Positions 1-7,437 of a stretch of DNA of 34,966 nucleotides are shown here, one piece after another. The DNA comes from Verrucomicrobiota bacterium (GTDB lineage Bacteria > Verrucomicrobiota > Verrucomicrobiia > Limisphaerales > SXTU01): assembly GCA_016235545.1 (NCBI GenBank), contig JACRKB010000091.1, positions 1 to 34,966 of the forward strand, given 5' to 3'. The notes under the pieces are model-generated. The model was given only the letters and a program-made list of their open reading frames with translations, ran no database searches and was not told the origin of the DNA. Position 1 is the first letter of the stretch. Every line of letters begins with the position of its first letter. Both the position numbers and the translations under genes were made by a program.

Positions 1-120
1 GACATCCCTGTGTTTGAGGTCGCGCAGGAGGAGGAGACGTTGGAAAGTTTTTACCTGAACCTGATGCAGGACAGCCGAACGCACGCGAAAGAGTTGAAGG
101 GTGAAAAGTTGAAGGGTTGA
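1..120 (+). CDS. ABC transporter ATP-binding protein, C-terminal end (partial)
   Basis: Frame 1 is open from the window edge to a TGA, giving 39 residues. The stretch LESFYLNLMQD resembles the C-terminal tail of ABC-2 type ATPases, just after the regulatory region. The ATPase would energise the membrane protein encoded 63 bp downstream, so the two probably form one exporter. Walker motifs lie outside the window, so the family call rests on the tail and on the neighbour. The last nine residues (ELKGEKLKG) and the stop are encoded by the left arm of a low-complexity inverted repeat, so the natural tail may have been shorter. Confidence 0.6.
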   Translation, partial: DIPVFEVAQEEETLESFYLNLMQDSRTHAKELKGEKLKG

Positions 121-171
121 ACAGTCGCACCTGCACACCGCTTCGACCCTTTAACCATTTCACTCTTCAAC
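93..171. repeat. Low-complexity inverted repeat F1 between ATPase and permease genes
   Basis: The left arm (about 93-121) is built from variants of GTTGAAGGGTGAAAAG. The right arm (about 142-171) is its imperfect reverse complement. The left arm encodes the end of the ATPase gene including its stop, and the permease ATG follows 12 bp after the right arm. The transcript could fold into a long hairpin between the two cistrons. Confidence 0.7.
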
Positions 172-183
172 CGCCACAACCCC

Positions 184-1032
184 ATGTTCCTCCTCCAACT
201 CCGCAGCGAACTGGCGAAGCTCTTCGGCAAGAAGCGCACCTACATCGGCTTCGGCGTCTTCCTGCTCGCGCAGAACCTCATGCTGCTGGCCTTCCGCTTC
301 TCCAACTGGGAGAAGGGCACGGCCAGGCTGCTGGAATCCAACGGCTACCTCGCCAGCGAATTCATCTCCGCGCTGACGGTCGCGGTGCTCATGCTCATTC
401 CGCAAATCCTCCTGCTCATGCCCCTCTATGTGATGCTTGTGGGCGGCGACCTCGTGGCCAAGGAGGCGGAGGACGGCACGCTGCGGATGATTCTCTCGCG
501 CCCCATCTCGCGCTTCCGGCTGCTGTTCACGAAGTGGCTCACGGGAGTCATCTTCGCGGCGCTGCTCGTCGTCTCGCTGGGTGCGATGGCGCTGTTCTTC
601 GCGCGGTGCTGGTTCGATTGGAAGGGGATGTTCATCTTCATCCCCATCCCTGGCAGCTCGCCGGTCTTCAACGTGCTGGAGGCGGGTGCCGGCCTGAAGT
701 TCTACGCGCTGGCGCACCTGCTCCTCGCCGTGAACGCCTGCACGATGTTGAGCCTGGCGTTCATGTTCTCGTGCTTCAACATGAAGCCCGCCGCCGCGAC
801 CATCCTCGCGCTGTCGTTCCTGTTCCTCAGCGTGGTCATGGAGGGGATGCCCTTCTTCGAGGACTGGCGGGAGTTCGCCATCACGCACCATTTCCGGGCG
901 TGGATACTGGTGTTCGCCAAGCCAATCCAGTTCGCGCAAATCGCCGAGTCGCTCTGCGTGCTGGTGGGCGTGAACGTGACTGCGTTCGTCATCGGGGCGA
1001 CGCACTTCCACATGAGGGACATCAAGTCGTAA
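184..1032 (+). CDS. ABC-2 type transporter permease
   Basis: This 282-residue integral membrane protein has about six hydrophobic segments, the first near residues 20-40. GGDLVAKEAEDGTLRMILSR is the characteristic cytoplasmic loop of ABC-2 permeases (G-D-x-x-x-x-E-x-x-x-G-T-L), which contacts the ATPase. It follows the partial ATPase gene in the same direction, so the pair is read as one export system; the substrate cannot be told. The ATG at 184 starts at the expected N-terminus, and no strong Shine-Dalgarno sequence precedes it. The ATPase-permease interval is occupied by a hairpin-forming repeat that could uncouple their expression. Confidence 0.9.
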   Translation: MFLLQLRSELAKLFGKKRTYIGFGVFLLAQNLMLLAFRFSNWEKGTARLLESNGYLASEFISALTVAVLMLIPQILLLMPLYVMLVGGDLVAKEAEDGTLRMILSRPISRFRLLFTKWLTGVIFAALLVVSLGAMALFFARCWFDWKGMFIFIPIPGSSPVFNVLEAGAGLKFYALAHLLLAVNACTMLSLAFMFSCFNMKPAAATILALSFLFLSVVMEGMPFFEDWREFAITHHFRAWILVFAKPIQFAQIAESLCVLVGVNVTAFVIGATHFHMRDIKS

Positions 1033-1036
1033 GCCT

Positions 1037-1141
1037 GTGGTCAGCCTCTCCGAAATCATCATCCTCGCAGTGCTGGTCGCCATCGGCATCGGCTGCTGGC
1101 TGGTCTTCAGCCGCAGCTCGGGTGAGAAGAAGGATGAGTGA
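1037..1141 (+). CDS. Predicted 34-aa single-span membrane peptide
   Basis: This GTG-initiated ORF is too short for the supplied track. It begins 4 bp after the permease stop and ends at TGA 1139-1141. The product is a few polar residues (MVSLSE), one hydrophobic segment of about 18 residues (IIILAVLVAIGIGCW) and a charged tail (SSGEKKDE). That is the plan of a small accessory membrane subunit. Position and composition suggest it is co-translated with the ABC-2 permease and may belong to the exporter. No family is recognised. A chance ORF remains possible, since the start is GTG without a clear ribosome binding site. Confidence 0.45.
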   Translation: MVSLSEIIILAVLVAIGIGCWLVFSRSSGEKKDE

Positions 1142-1145
1142 GCGT

Positions 1146-1221
1146 CCGTGCCGGCGACTTGCAGTCGCCGCTTCACTCGGACGCGAGAATCAAAGACCGT
1201 GACTGCAAGTCGCCGGCACGG
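1146..1221. repeat. Palindromic element E1 (GTGCCGGCGACTTGCAGTC family)
   Basis: A perfect 19-bp inverted repeat pairs 1148-1166 with 1201-1219 and extends by two flanking pairs. Each arm holds a mini-palindrome of the form GGCGACT-TGC-AGTCGCC. It lies between the small membrane ORF and the convergent response-regulator gene and may act as a bidirectional terminator. Related copies are at 13931-13955 and, inside a coding sequence, at 25355-25429. Confidence 0.85.
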
Positions 1222-1236
1222 GGAGGGCGGCCTTGT

Positions 1237-2598
1237 TCACGCCGCCGCCCGGTTCAGCACCACCTCCACGCCTTCACGGGCAGCGTCCACTTCCAGGTTG
1301 CTGCCGTGGATGGCGGCGAGCTCGCGCGCCCATTCCTGCATGCTGTCGATCTTCGCGTCATCGTGGTCGGGGTCGTGGTGGAAGAGGAAAAGCTTCTTCA
1401 CCTTGGCGATGACGGAGAGCGCCACAGCGTCGTCCACGCAGGTGTGGCCCCAGCCGATGTGGGACTTGTATTCCGCGCCGTCGTATTGCGAGTCCATGAT
1501 GACAACGTCGCAGTCGCGGATGAAATCAATGAGCTTCTCGTCCTGCTTCTGCGCGTAGGCGAGCACTTCGTAGGACTGGGCGCTGTCGGTGACAGGGGCC
1601 ATGCGCAGGCGCGAGTGCGGCTCGTTGTCGGGCAGGAAGGCGATGGAGCCGCCGCTGGTCTCGAGGCGGTAGCCGACACAGATGCCGGGATGGTTCATGA
1701 AGGCGGCGGTGACCTTCACTTTGCCGATGTTGAACTGCATTTCCTTGATCTCCTCGACCTTGAGATAGCCGGGCAACTGCTGCATGGAGACGGGGAAGTA
1801 GGGGCTTTCCATCTGGCTGGTGAGGACGCTCTGGAGGCCGACGCGCGCGCCCTCGTAGCCCTTGATGCGAATCTGGTTGTGCGGGCTGTAGGCGGGGATG
1901 AAGAAGGGGAAGCCCTGGATGTGGTCCCAGTGCGTGTGGGTGATGAGGATGGAAACCTCGATGGGCTGGGACTTGAATTCGCTGGCCAGCTTGCGGCCGA
2001 GGTTGCGGATGCCGGTGCCGGCATCCAGCACGATGAGTTCGCCGTCGGCTCGCACTTCGACGCAGGCGGTGTTGCCGCCGTATTTCAGCGTCGAGTCTCC
2101 CGGCGTGGCAATGGAGCCGCGCACGCCCCAAAAGCGGACGGTCGGCGGCGTCCCGATGGCGCGGCGGAAAAACGTGGTGTCGGGCGGAGCCGCGCTCTTG
2201 CTCCCCATCACGTCGCTCTTGCGCAGGAAGGTGGTGCCGCCTTCCAGATCGAGCAGGTGAAGCAGCTCGACAGGCTTGATGGGCTTGAGCAGGAAGTCAT
2301 CCGCTCCGGCCTCAATCGAATTGGTGCGGTCCGCCGCATAATTGCTGCTGGAGACGACGATGATGCGCGGCTGTGGGAAGTAAGCCTGATTCGAGCGGAT
2401 GGCGCGGCATACCTGATAGCCGTTGAAGCGCGGCATCAGCAGGTCAGTGATGATCACCTCGGGCTTGTGCTCGATTGCGAGAGCCACGCCCGTGTCCCCG
2501 GCATCAGCCTTCAACACTTGCCAGCCCTCGTCCTCCAAGGTGCGGCAGAGCACTGTGAGCACGATGGGGTCATCGTCAATGACGAGGGCAGTTTTCAC
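1237..2598 (-). CDS. Response regulator receiver domain fused to metallo-beta-lactamase-fold hydrolase
   Basis: The 453-residue protein starts at GTG 2598, where the receiver domain begins (VKTALVIDDDP). The longer track ORF runs through a repeat and is rejected. Residues 1-120 form a CheY-like receiver with acidic pocket D8-D10, phospho-acceptor D52 (TDLLMP) and K105 (LLKP). Residues from about 153 form an MBL-fold hydrolase with HTHWDH (H221, H223, D225, H226) and a later FHHDPDHDD segment, of the PhnP/cyclic-phosphodiesterase-like type. Phosphorylation by an unlinked histidine kinase would be expected to control the hydrolase. The substrate is unknown. It lies downstream of coaE, separated by a hairpin repeat. 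Confidence 0.85.
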   Translation of the reverse strand: MKTALVIDDDPIVLTVLCRTLEDEGWQVLKADAGDTGVALAIEHKPEVIITDLLMPRFNGYQVCRAIRSNQAYFPQPRIIVVSSSNYAADRTNSIEAGADDFLLKPIKPVELLHLLDLEGGTTFLRKSDVMGSKSAAPPDTTFFRRAIGTPPTVRFWGVRGSIATPGDSTLKYGGNTACVEVRADGELIVLDAGTGIRNLGRKLASEFKSQPIEVSILITHTHWDHIQGFPFFIPAYSPHNQIRIKGYEGARVGLQSVLTSQMESPYFPVSMQQLPGYLKVEEIKEMQFNIGKVKVTAAFMNHPGICVGYRLETSGGSIAFLPDNEPHSRLRMAPVTDSAQSYEVLAYAQKQDEKLIDFIRDCDVVIMDSQYDGAEYKSHIGWGHTCVDDAVALSVIAKVKKLFLFHHDPDHDDAKIDSMQEWARELAAIHGSNLEVDAAREGVEVVLNRAAA

Positions 2599-2664
2599 GC
2601 AAATGGCTTGTCTGGCGGGTAAGAACACCAGCAACGCCCCGTGAATGCAAGCCGCAGGAGATGA

Positions 2665-2752
2665 GTGAGCGAGTGGGAAAGTGGGAAGGTGAGAAAGTGG
2701 GGACGAGCGCCTCTCACCTGCACACTCTCCCACTTTCCCACCTGCTCACCTG
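2665..2752. repeat. Low-complexity inverted repeat F2 between coaE and the response-regulator gene
   Basis: Tandem variants of GTGGGAAAGTGGGAAGGTGAG occupy the left half, and the right half carries their reverse complement. The 13-bp core GTGGGAAAGTGGG (2673-2685) pairs perfectly with 2729-2741. The element abuts the coaE stop codon (2753-2755), leaving coaE without any other 3' spacer. Confidence 0.75.
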
Positions 2753-3346
2753 CTACACCTCCGCCAGTATCCGGTCCACCTGCGTCACGGTCACCTCCGG
2801 GCTGCCCTCGGTCCAAATCACATAGTCCGCCTGCGTCAGCTTCCTCTCACTGGGCCACTGCGCCGAGATGCGCTGCTGGATTTGCTCCGCGCTCCACCCC
2901 CGCGCCGCCAGCCGTTGCTGCTGCGACGCCGCCGAGCACGCCACGCAGATGACCTTGTCGAAGTGCCTTGCCGCGTTCGTCTCGAAGAGCAGCGGGATCA
3001 CCACCACGCCCAGTTTAACACCATCCGTCCGCCACTGGTCCACCTGCGCCTGCCACAAAGCCCGGATACGCGGGTGCAGGATCGCCTCCAACTGCTTGCG
3101 TGACATGTCGCTGGCGAAGACTCGCCGCGCAAGCTCGTCGCGCCGCAACGACCCGTCCTGCGCCAGCACCGCGCCGCCGAACATTTCCTGAATCGCCGCC
3201 AGCGCCGGCTGCCCCGGCTCCACCACCTTGCGCGCCAGCACATCCGTGTCCACCACAGGCACGCCGCGCCGCTCCAGCAGTTGCGCCACAGCGCTCTTCC
3301 CCATGCCAATGCCGCCGGTCAGCCCAAAAATCTTCGTTGGAGTCAC
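2753..3346 (-). CDS. coaE: Dephospho-CoA kinase
   Basis: CoaE phosphorylates the 3'-hydroxyl of dephospho-CoA, the last step of coenzyme A synthesis, in the cytosol. The 197-residue protein has normal length for the family. It shows the P-loop GGIGMGKS at residues 11-18, the DTD motif at 33-35, and a lid and substrate region including IPLLFE near residue 118. The ATG at 3346 gives the usual short N-terminus before the P-loop. It is divergent from the acyltransferase gene at 3486 and upstream of the receiver-MBL gene; no pathway partner is adjacent. Confidence 0.95.
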   Translation of the reverse strand: MTPTKIFGLTGGIGMGKSAVAQLLERRGVPVVDTDVLARKVVEPGQPALAAIQEMFGGAVLAQDGSLRRDELARRVFASDMSRKQLEAILHPRIRALWQAQVDQWRTDGVKLGVVVIPLLFETNAARHFDKVICVACSAASQQQRLAARGWSAEQIQQRISAQWPSERKLTQADYVIWTEGSPEVTVTQVDRILAEV

Positions 3347-3485
3347 GAAGGAAAACTATCGACACCCGGCACGTCGGGGCGAGCAAGAATTTCCGCCGCA
3401 GCGGCTCACCGACTCGCAATTCACTTTGACTGCGCGCGCACGCTCGCAAACCCTCCCCCCCGAAATTCGCCGCAGCCGAACTCTC
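3347..3485. promoter_or_regulatory. Divergent intergenic region, coaE / acyltransferase
   Basis: These 139 bp separate the two start codons and must hold both promoters. I see no convincing -35/-10 pair, operator palindrome or riboswitch here, only a pyrimidine-rich stretch just before the acyltransferase ATG. Confidence 0.4.
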
Positions 3486-4706
3486 ATGTCCGACACTTCC
3501 ACCAACACACCGCCACCACCGCGGGAGGAGCGCGTCCACGGCTTGGACAACCTCCGCGCCGTCGCCATGCTGCTGGGCATCGTCCTTCATGCGGCGCTGT
3601 CGTTCATGACGCTGCCGATTCCGTGGATCGCTCGCGACGTGAGCCGGGCCCTCGGCTTCGACCTGATGGTCGGAGTCATCCACGGGTTTCGGATGCAGCT
3701 CTTCTTTTTCATCGCCGGCTACTTCGCGCATCTGCTGTGGCAGCGGCTCGGCACAAAAGACTTTCTCCGCCAGCGTTGGAAACGCATCGGCGTCCCCTTC
3801 CTCCTGAGCATGGTTACGTTGGTCCCGCTTACCATCGCAGTGTGGGGCTGGGCGGAATTGCAGGCGGACCCGCGCCCGGCCCGACGGCAATACGGCGAGC
3901 TGACCATTTTCGCCATACCCACGGGCCACCTGTGGTTCCTCGAGATGCTGCTGCTGCTTTACGGCGGCGCGGCGCTGATCGCGTGGGTGGGGCAGAAGTT
4001 GAACCTCGCCGCGTGGCTGCCCCGGCTCGACGCCGCCTTCGACTGGTTCATCGCAACCCCTTGGAAGCCGCTGCTGCTTGTCCCACCGACCGCGCTGTGC
4101 CTGTGGGGCGGGCCGATGCTCGGCGAGGTTGACGCCTCCGGCCTGCGACTGCTCCCCGCCGCGCGTGCGGTGGCCTACTACGGCTTGTTCTTTGTCATCG
4201 GCTGGTGGCTGCACCGGCGGCGGCACGGGCTAGGTGCGCTGCATGGCTGGCTCAAAACCTACTTCACTCTCGCGGTGCTGGCCTTCCTCACGTTGGGCGC
4301 ATGTCACATGGCACAGGTGAAGCCCGACGACGCGCAGTTCCAACAGCTCAAGCTGCTCGCGCTCATCGCCGCGTCGCTCTACGCCTGGACGATGATCTTC
4401 GCGGTTTCGGGCTGGTTCATGCGCTTCGCGGGCCAGCACCGCCCGTGGATCCGCTACCTCGCGGACGCCTCCTACTGGTGCTACCTCGCACATCTGCCGC
4501 TGGTGCTTTGGCTGCAGGCCCTCGTCGCGAAGTGGCCGGTCAACGGCTTGCTCAAGTTCACATTCATCATGGCCGTGAACGTGTCCGTGCTCCTCGCCAG
4601 CTACCAGTGGTGCGTGCGCCACACTTGGATCGGCCGCCTGCTCAACGGGCCGAGGGAAAAGGAAAGCCCGCCCGCGAATCACTCGAAGGCACGCGGATCA
4701 AATTAG
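3486..4706 (+). CDS. Acyltransferase family 3 (OpgC-like) membrane protein
   Basis: The ATG at 3486 gives 406 residues with about ten hydrophobic segments. The track start at 3228 would run back through coaE and is rejected. The first segment carries the family signature, an Arg followed by His ten residues later (LRAVAMLLGIVLHA), and FFFIAGYFAHLL is the second conserved block. Members move acetyl or succinyl groups onto periplasmic glucans, antibiotics or surface polysaccharides. The acceptor here is unknown and no polysaccharide genes adjoin. The C-terminal tail is rich in Lys, Arg and Pro. Its last codons overlap a hairpin that also follows the gene. Confidence 0.85.
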   Translation: MSDTSTNTPPPPREERVHGLDNLRAVAMLLGIVLHAALSFMTLPIPWIARDVSRALGFDLMVGVIHGFRMQLFFFIAGYFAHLLWQRLGTKDFLRQRWKRIGVPFLLSMVTLVPLTIAVWGWAELQADPRPARRQYGELTIFAIPTGHLWFLEMLLLLYGGAALIAWVGQKLNLAAWLPRLDAAFDWFIATPWKPLLLVPPTALCLWGGPMLGEVDASGLRLLPAARAVAYYGLFFVIGWWLHRRRHGLGALHGWLKTYFTLAVLAFLTLGACHMAQVKPDDAQFQQLKLLALIAASLYAWTMIFAVSGWFMRFAGQHRPWIRYLADASYWCYLAHLPLVLWLQALVAKWPVNGLLKFTFIMAVNVSVLLASYQWCVRHTWIGRLLNGPREKESPPANHSKARGSN

Positions 4707-4728
4707 GCTCTCCATCCGCGTGATTCGC
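4674..4728. terminator. Hairpin at the end of the acyltransferase gene
   Basis: ACGCGGAT (4691-4698) pairs with ATCCGCGT (4714-4721). The outer GCGAATC (4674-4680) pairs with GATTCGC (4722-4728), with a bulge on the left side. The stop codon at 4704-4706 lies in the loop. There is no T-run, so intrinsic termination is unproven. It sits between convergent genes. Confidence 0.5.
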
Positions 4729-4763
4729 AGGCAACTCTTCGCTTCGTCTGAAATCTCCCCCGA

Positions 4764-6026
4764 CTACTTCAGAAACGGCCCGACTACTTCCTTCCAAATC
4801 ACGTAGCCCTTCTCATTCATGTGCAGCCTGTCCTCCACGAAGATGTCCGGCCTGGGCGTGCCGTCCGGCCCCATCATGTGCGGGAAGACGTTGATGAACG
4901 CGAGCTGCGGGTCGGCCTTCGTGAGCGCCTCGATGCGCCGGTTCGTCTCGCGCACCGTGTCCACTTGCTTCCAACGCGCCGGGTTCCCCGCGACCGAGAT
5001 GTAGGCGATGCGCGTCTGCGGCAGCTTCCGCTTCACCAGCGCGACAAAGTTCGTGAAATCCGTCGTCACCCGCTCCGGTGTCTTGCCCGCGTTGATGTCA
5101 TTGCCGCCCGCATACAACACGATGAGCCGCGGCTCGTGAGGCAGCACCGCGCGGTCAAAATAGTTGATCGAGTCGAACAGTTCCGAGCCGCCGAACCCGC
5201 GGTTGACGACTTTGTGCTCCGGGAAATCCTCCGCGAGCGACTTCCATCGCACGATGCTGGAGCTGCCCACGAAGACGATGCCACCCTTCGTCGGCGCGCG
5301 GGTCGCGTCGGCCTTCGCGAACACGTCCATCGCGCCCTGCCAGCGAATGCAGGACGTGACAATGTCGTAGCCCGCCTCGCTGAAATGCAGCCTGTCCGTT
5401 AGGAACAAATCCGCGCGCGGCTGCCCATCCTCGCCGAGCAGGTGCGGGAAATAATTGATGAAGCCAAGCTTTCCGTCCGCCTTCGCGTAGTCGGCGATGA
5501 GTTGGTTCGTTTTCCTCACCTGCTCCACCTCGCTCCAGCGCGACGGCGATGTCGGAATGCAGAGGTAGTTAATCTGCGTCTTTGGCAGCGCCGCGCGGAC
5601 CTTCATCACGAACGCCTTGAAATCCGCGAGAACCCGCTCTGGCGGCTTGCCCGCGTGCAGGTCGTTGCCGCCCGCGTTGAGGTAAATCGTCTTTGGCGCA
5701 TAGGGAATGACCACGCGGTCGGCGAAGTGGACGCAGTCGCTCAGATGCGAGCCGCCGAAGCCTCGGTTGACGGGCTTCTGCCTGCCGAAGCGCTGCGGCA
5801 GCGATTTCCACAGCCGGATGTTCGACGCGCCATAAAACAGCGTGGCGTCCGCTGGCGGCGCGTTGGTCTTGTCCCCCGCCTCATAGTCAGCGATGGCCTT
5901 CTCGAACCGCGCCGGGTCGGCGGCCTTCGGCTCTGCGGCGGATGCAAACGGCCACGCAAGCAGCCACGCGGCGCACAGGACGGCGAAGAAATGCAGGCGG
6001 TTGAACAAAACTACAGGCGGCTTCAT
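4764..6026 (-). CDS. Secreted tandem SGNH/GDSL hydrolase (two catalytic domains)
   Basis: From ATG 6026 the protein has 420 residues; the track's longer start lacks support. Residues 1-31 form a signal peptide ending in FASAAEP. Two homologous SGNH esterase domains follow. Domain 1 (about 60-230) has block I GASN (S68), NRGFGG, AGGND (N121) and DRLH (D211, H214). Domain 2 (about 247-420) has GSSS (S256), NRGFGG, AGGND (N309) and DRLH (D399, H402). Both appear catalytically complete. Family members are carbohydrate esterases or lipases, so a polysaccharide deacetylase role outside the cytoplasm is plausible. The internal duplication is clear; the substrate is not. Confidence 0.88.
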   Translation of the reverse strand: MKPPVVLFNRLHFFAVLCAAWLLAWPFASAAEPKAADPARFEKAIADYEAGDKTNAPPADATLFYGASNIRLWKSLPQRFGRQKPVNRGFGGSHLSDCVHFADRVVIPYAPKTIYLNAGGNDLHAGKPPERVLADFKAFVMKVRAALPKTQINYLCIPTSPSRWSEVEQVRKTNQLIADYAKADGKLGFINYFPHLLGEDGQPRADLFLTDRLHFSEAGYDIVTSCIRWQGAMDVFAKADATRAPTKGGIVFVGSSSIVRWKSLAEDFPEHKVVNRGFGGSELFDSINYFDRAVLPHEPRLIVLYAGGNDINAGKTPERVTTDFTNFVALVKRKLPQTRIAYISVAGNPARWKQVDTVRETNRRIEALTKADPQLAFINVFPHMMGPDGTPRPDIFVEDRLHMNEKGYVIWKEVVGPFLK

Positions 6027-6194
6027 GGCGGCGAGTTTCCGCGGTCCTATCAAAAGGGGAAGCGCAAAAACTCCCGGAGCGCGGGCTCCCTTGGCGCATC
6101 GGATGATTCGCGGATGAGCGCGACAACTCACACAGTGCATCTTCGCGCACCTGCTTGCGGCGGGCCGCCCGTGCGCCAGTCCGTGGGCATCGGT

Positions 6195-6372
6195 GGCATC
6201 TCACTTTTTGTTGCAACCGGGAACCCCTACCCTCCTGCTCGTAATCCTGATCCTGCTCATGCTCCTCCCTCGCGTTTCGACCAGCGGAGCAGGATTAGGA
6301 TTACGAGAAGGAGGAGCGACCAAACTGCATTACTCGATCCATCCGGCCTGCAAGAAAGTGAGCTGCGCCCTG
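6195..6372. repeat. Palindromic element C1 (CTCAGTTTCTTGCA-ended family), full copy
   Basis: The 358-bp gene-free stretch 6027-6384 is mainly this element. Its ends are related in inverted orientation: GGCATCTCAC at the left and, on the other strand, GGGCGCAGCTCAC at the right. Inside, 6231-6258 (CTCCTGCTCGTAATCCTG) pairs imperfectly with 6287-6314. Partial copies with the same end are at 15638-15663 and 28508-28602. I see nothing else recognisable between 6027 and 6194. Confidence 0.75.
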
Positions 6373-6384
6373 CAGGCAGAGCCC

Positions 6385-7434
6385 CTACGGCTTTGCGGGC
6401 AATCCGGGCGGCAGCGGCGGCAGCGGGCCGGCACCCGGTGGCAGCGGGGGAAATTCTATGACGACCTTCCGCCATGCGGCGCGCTCGGACTCCGGCATCT
6501 CCTTCCACTGCTTCGCGTTCGCGTAGAACTGCGCCTGCTGCCCCGGCGTCATCTGGCCGATCTGCTTCAGCGCGGTGATGCAGGCGGCGCGTTCCCCGGC
6601 GGTGAGGTGCTCGAACTGCTCCAGCGTGCGTGCGGTCTCCGCTCGCTTTGGCTCGGGCAGCGCGGCGACGACCCTCGTCTTCGCGCGCTCGTCGAGGCGG
6701 AAGTAGTGCGTGAAGTTGTCGAGCAATTGCTCACGCTGCCGGGCGTCAAACTCCTGCCACTGCGTGAGGTTGTCCGGAACCTTCGCCTCCATTCCGGGCG
6801 GCAACGGTGGGAAGGCGTTCGGAACCGCCGGCCGCGTCATGGCTTGCAGCAGCCGCTCGTTCGTGAGGATTTCACGCTGAATCTCGGCGGGCAGCTTGTC
6901 CCACGCCGCAAGCCGCTCCTCGACGAGCGGGCGCAGGCTCTCCGGCACTGCGGAGAGCTGGGTGGCGCGCGTCGAGGGAAGTGTCGTGAGCAGAGGGTTC
7001 AAGTAATAGCGCAGCTCCGTCGCGCGCAGGCGGGCCTCGCGCTCGGCGGGCGGGAGCGTGTCATATTCGCGAAGCCGGGTGGAGAGCACCTCGCGCAGCC
7101 GAGCCGGTTTGGCGGCCAGTTCCGTGGTCCGCGCGTCCGTCCGCATGGCGAGCAAGTTGCGGAAAACGGCAACCGGATTGCGCTCCGTGTTGCTGGCAGT
7201 CTGAGCACCCGCCATCTCCACAACCAAGCAACAAGCGACGATGAAACCAGCAACTCCCCACCTCCCGGCAAGGTGAGACTCCGTCGAACCCCATTTGGCG
7301 ACGAAAACGGCGCGGGCACAGCGAGCATCTCGGGCCGGGCGCGCAGCACAGAAACTCGCTGCGCTCGCCTCGCTGCGCTCGAAATACGGCTCGACGGAGT
7401 CTCGCCCTACCGGGTTGGAGTGGATCGCATGCAT
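6385..7434 (-). CDS. DUF3106-like secreted or membrane-anchored protein
   Basis: The ORF opens with an ATG only 3 nt after the anti-sigma stop (TGA-GCC-ATG), as in translational coupling, and encodes 349 residues. Residues of about 8-55 are translated from palindromic element A1, including VGRDSVEP. A signal-peptide-like segment then follows (GVAGFIVACCLVVEMAGAQ). The remaining part is rich in repeats such as W..L....R, resembling DUF3106 proteins, and carries proline-rich PPLPPG motifs near residues 200 and 330-345. Apart from an ATG behind the hydrophobic core, no other in-frame ATG, GTG or TTG lies after A1. The mature part is probably exported. The function is unknown, but it is the third gene of a sigma/anti-sigma set. 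Confidence 0.7.
   Translation of the reverse strand: MHAIHSNPVGRDSVEPYFERSEASAASFCAARPARDARCARAVFVAKWGSTESHLAGRWGVAGFIVACCLVVEMAGAQTASNTERNPVAVFRNLLAMRTDARTTELAAKPARLREVLSTRLREYDTLPPAEREARLRATELRYYLNPLLTTLPSTRATQLSAVPESLRPLVEERLAAWDKLPAEIQREILTNERLLQAMTRPAVPNAFPPLPPGMEAKVPDNLTQWQEFDARQREQLLDNFTHYFRLDERAKTRVVAALPEPKRAETARTLEQFEHLTAGERAACITALKQIGQMTPGQQAQFYANAKQWKEMPESERAAWRKVVIEFPPLPPGAGPLPPLPPGLPAKP
7272..7411 (-). mobile_element. Palindromic MITE-like element A1
   Basis: On the minus strand the element begins GGTAGGGCGAGACTCCGTCG and ends with its reverse complement, slightly shortened. The interior matches copy A2 (18791-18922), for example around CTCGCTGTGC and CAAATGGGG. It has inserted between the ATG and the signal-peptide region of the DUF3106-like gene and keeps the frame open. 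No target-site duplication is evident. Confidence 0.8.
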
Positions 7435-7437
7435 GGC

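Noticed and set aside
1146-1221. Element E1 as a simple rho-independent terminator
   Set aside because: There is no T-run, and the same sequence recurs inside a coding region, so it is classed as a repeat even if it may also terminate.
1138-2622. 494-aa plus-strand ORF
   Set aside because: Shadow of the receiver-MBL gene on the other strand, which carries intact catalytic motifs.
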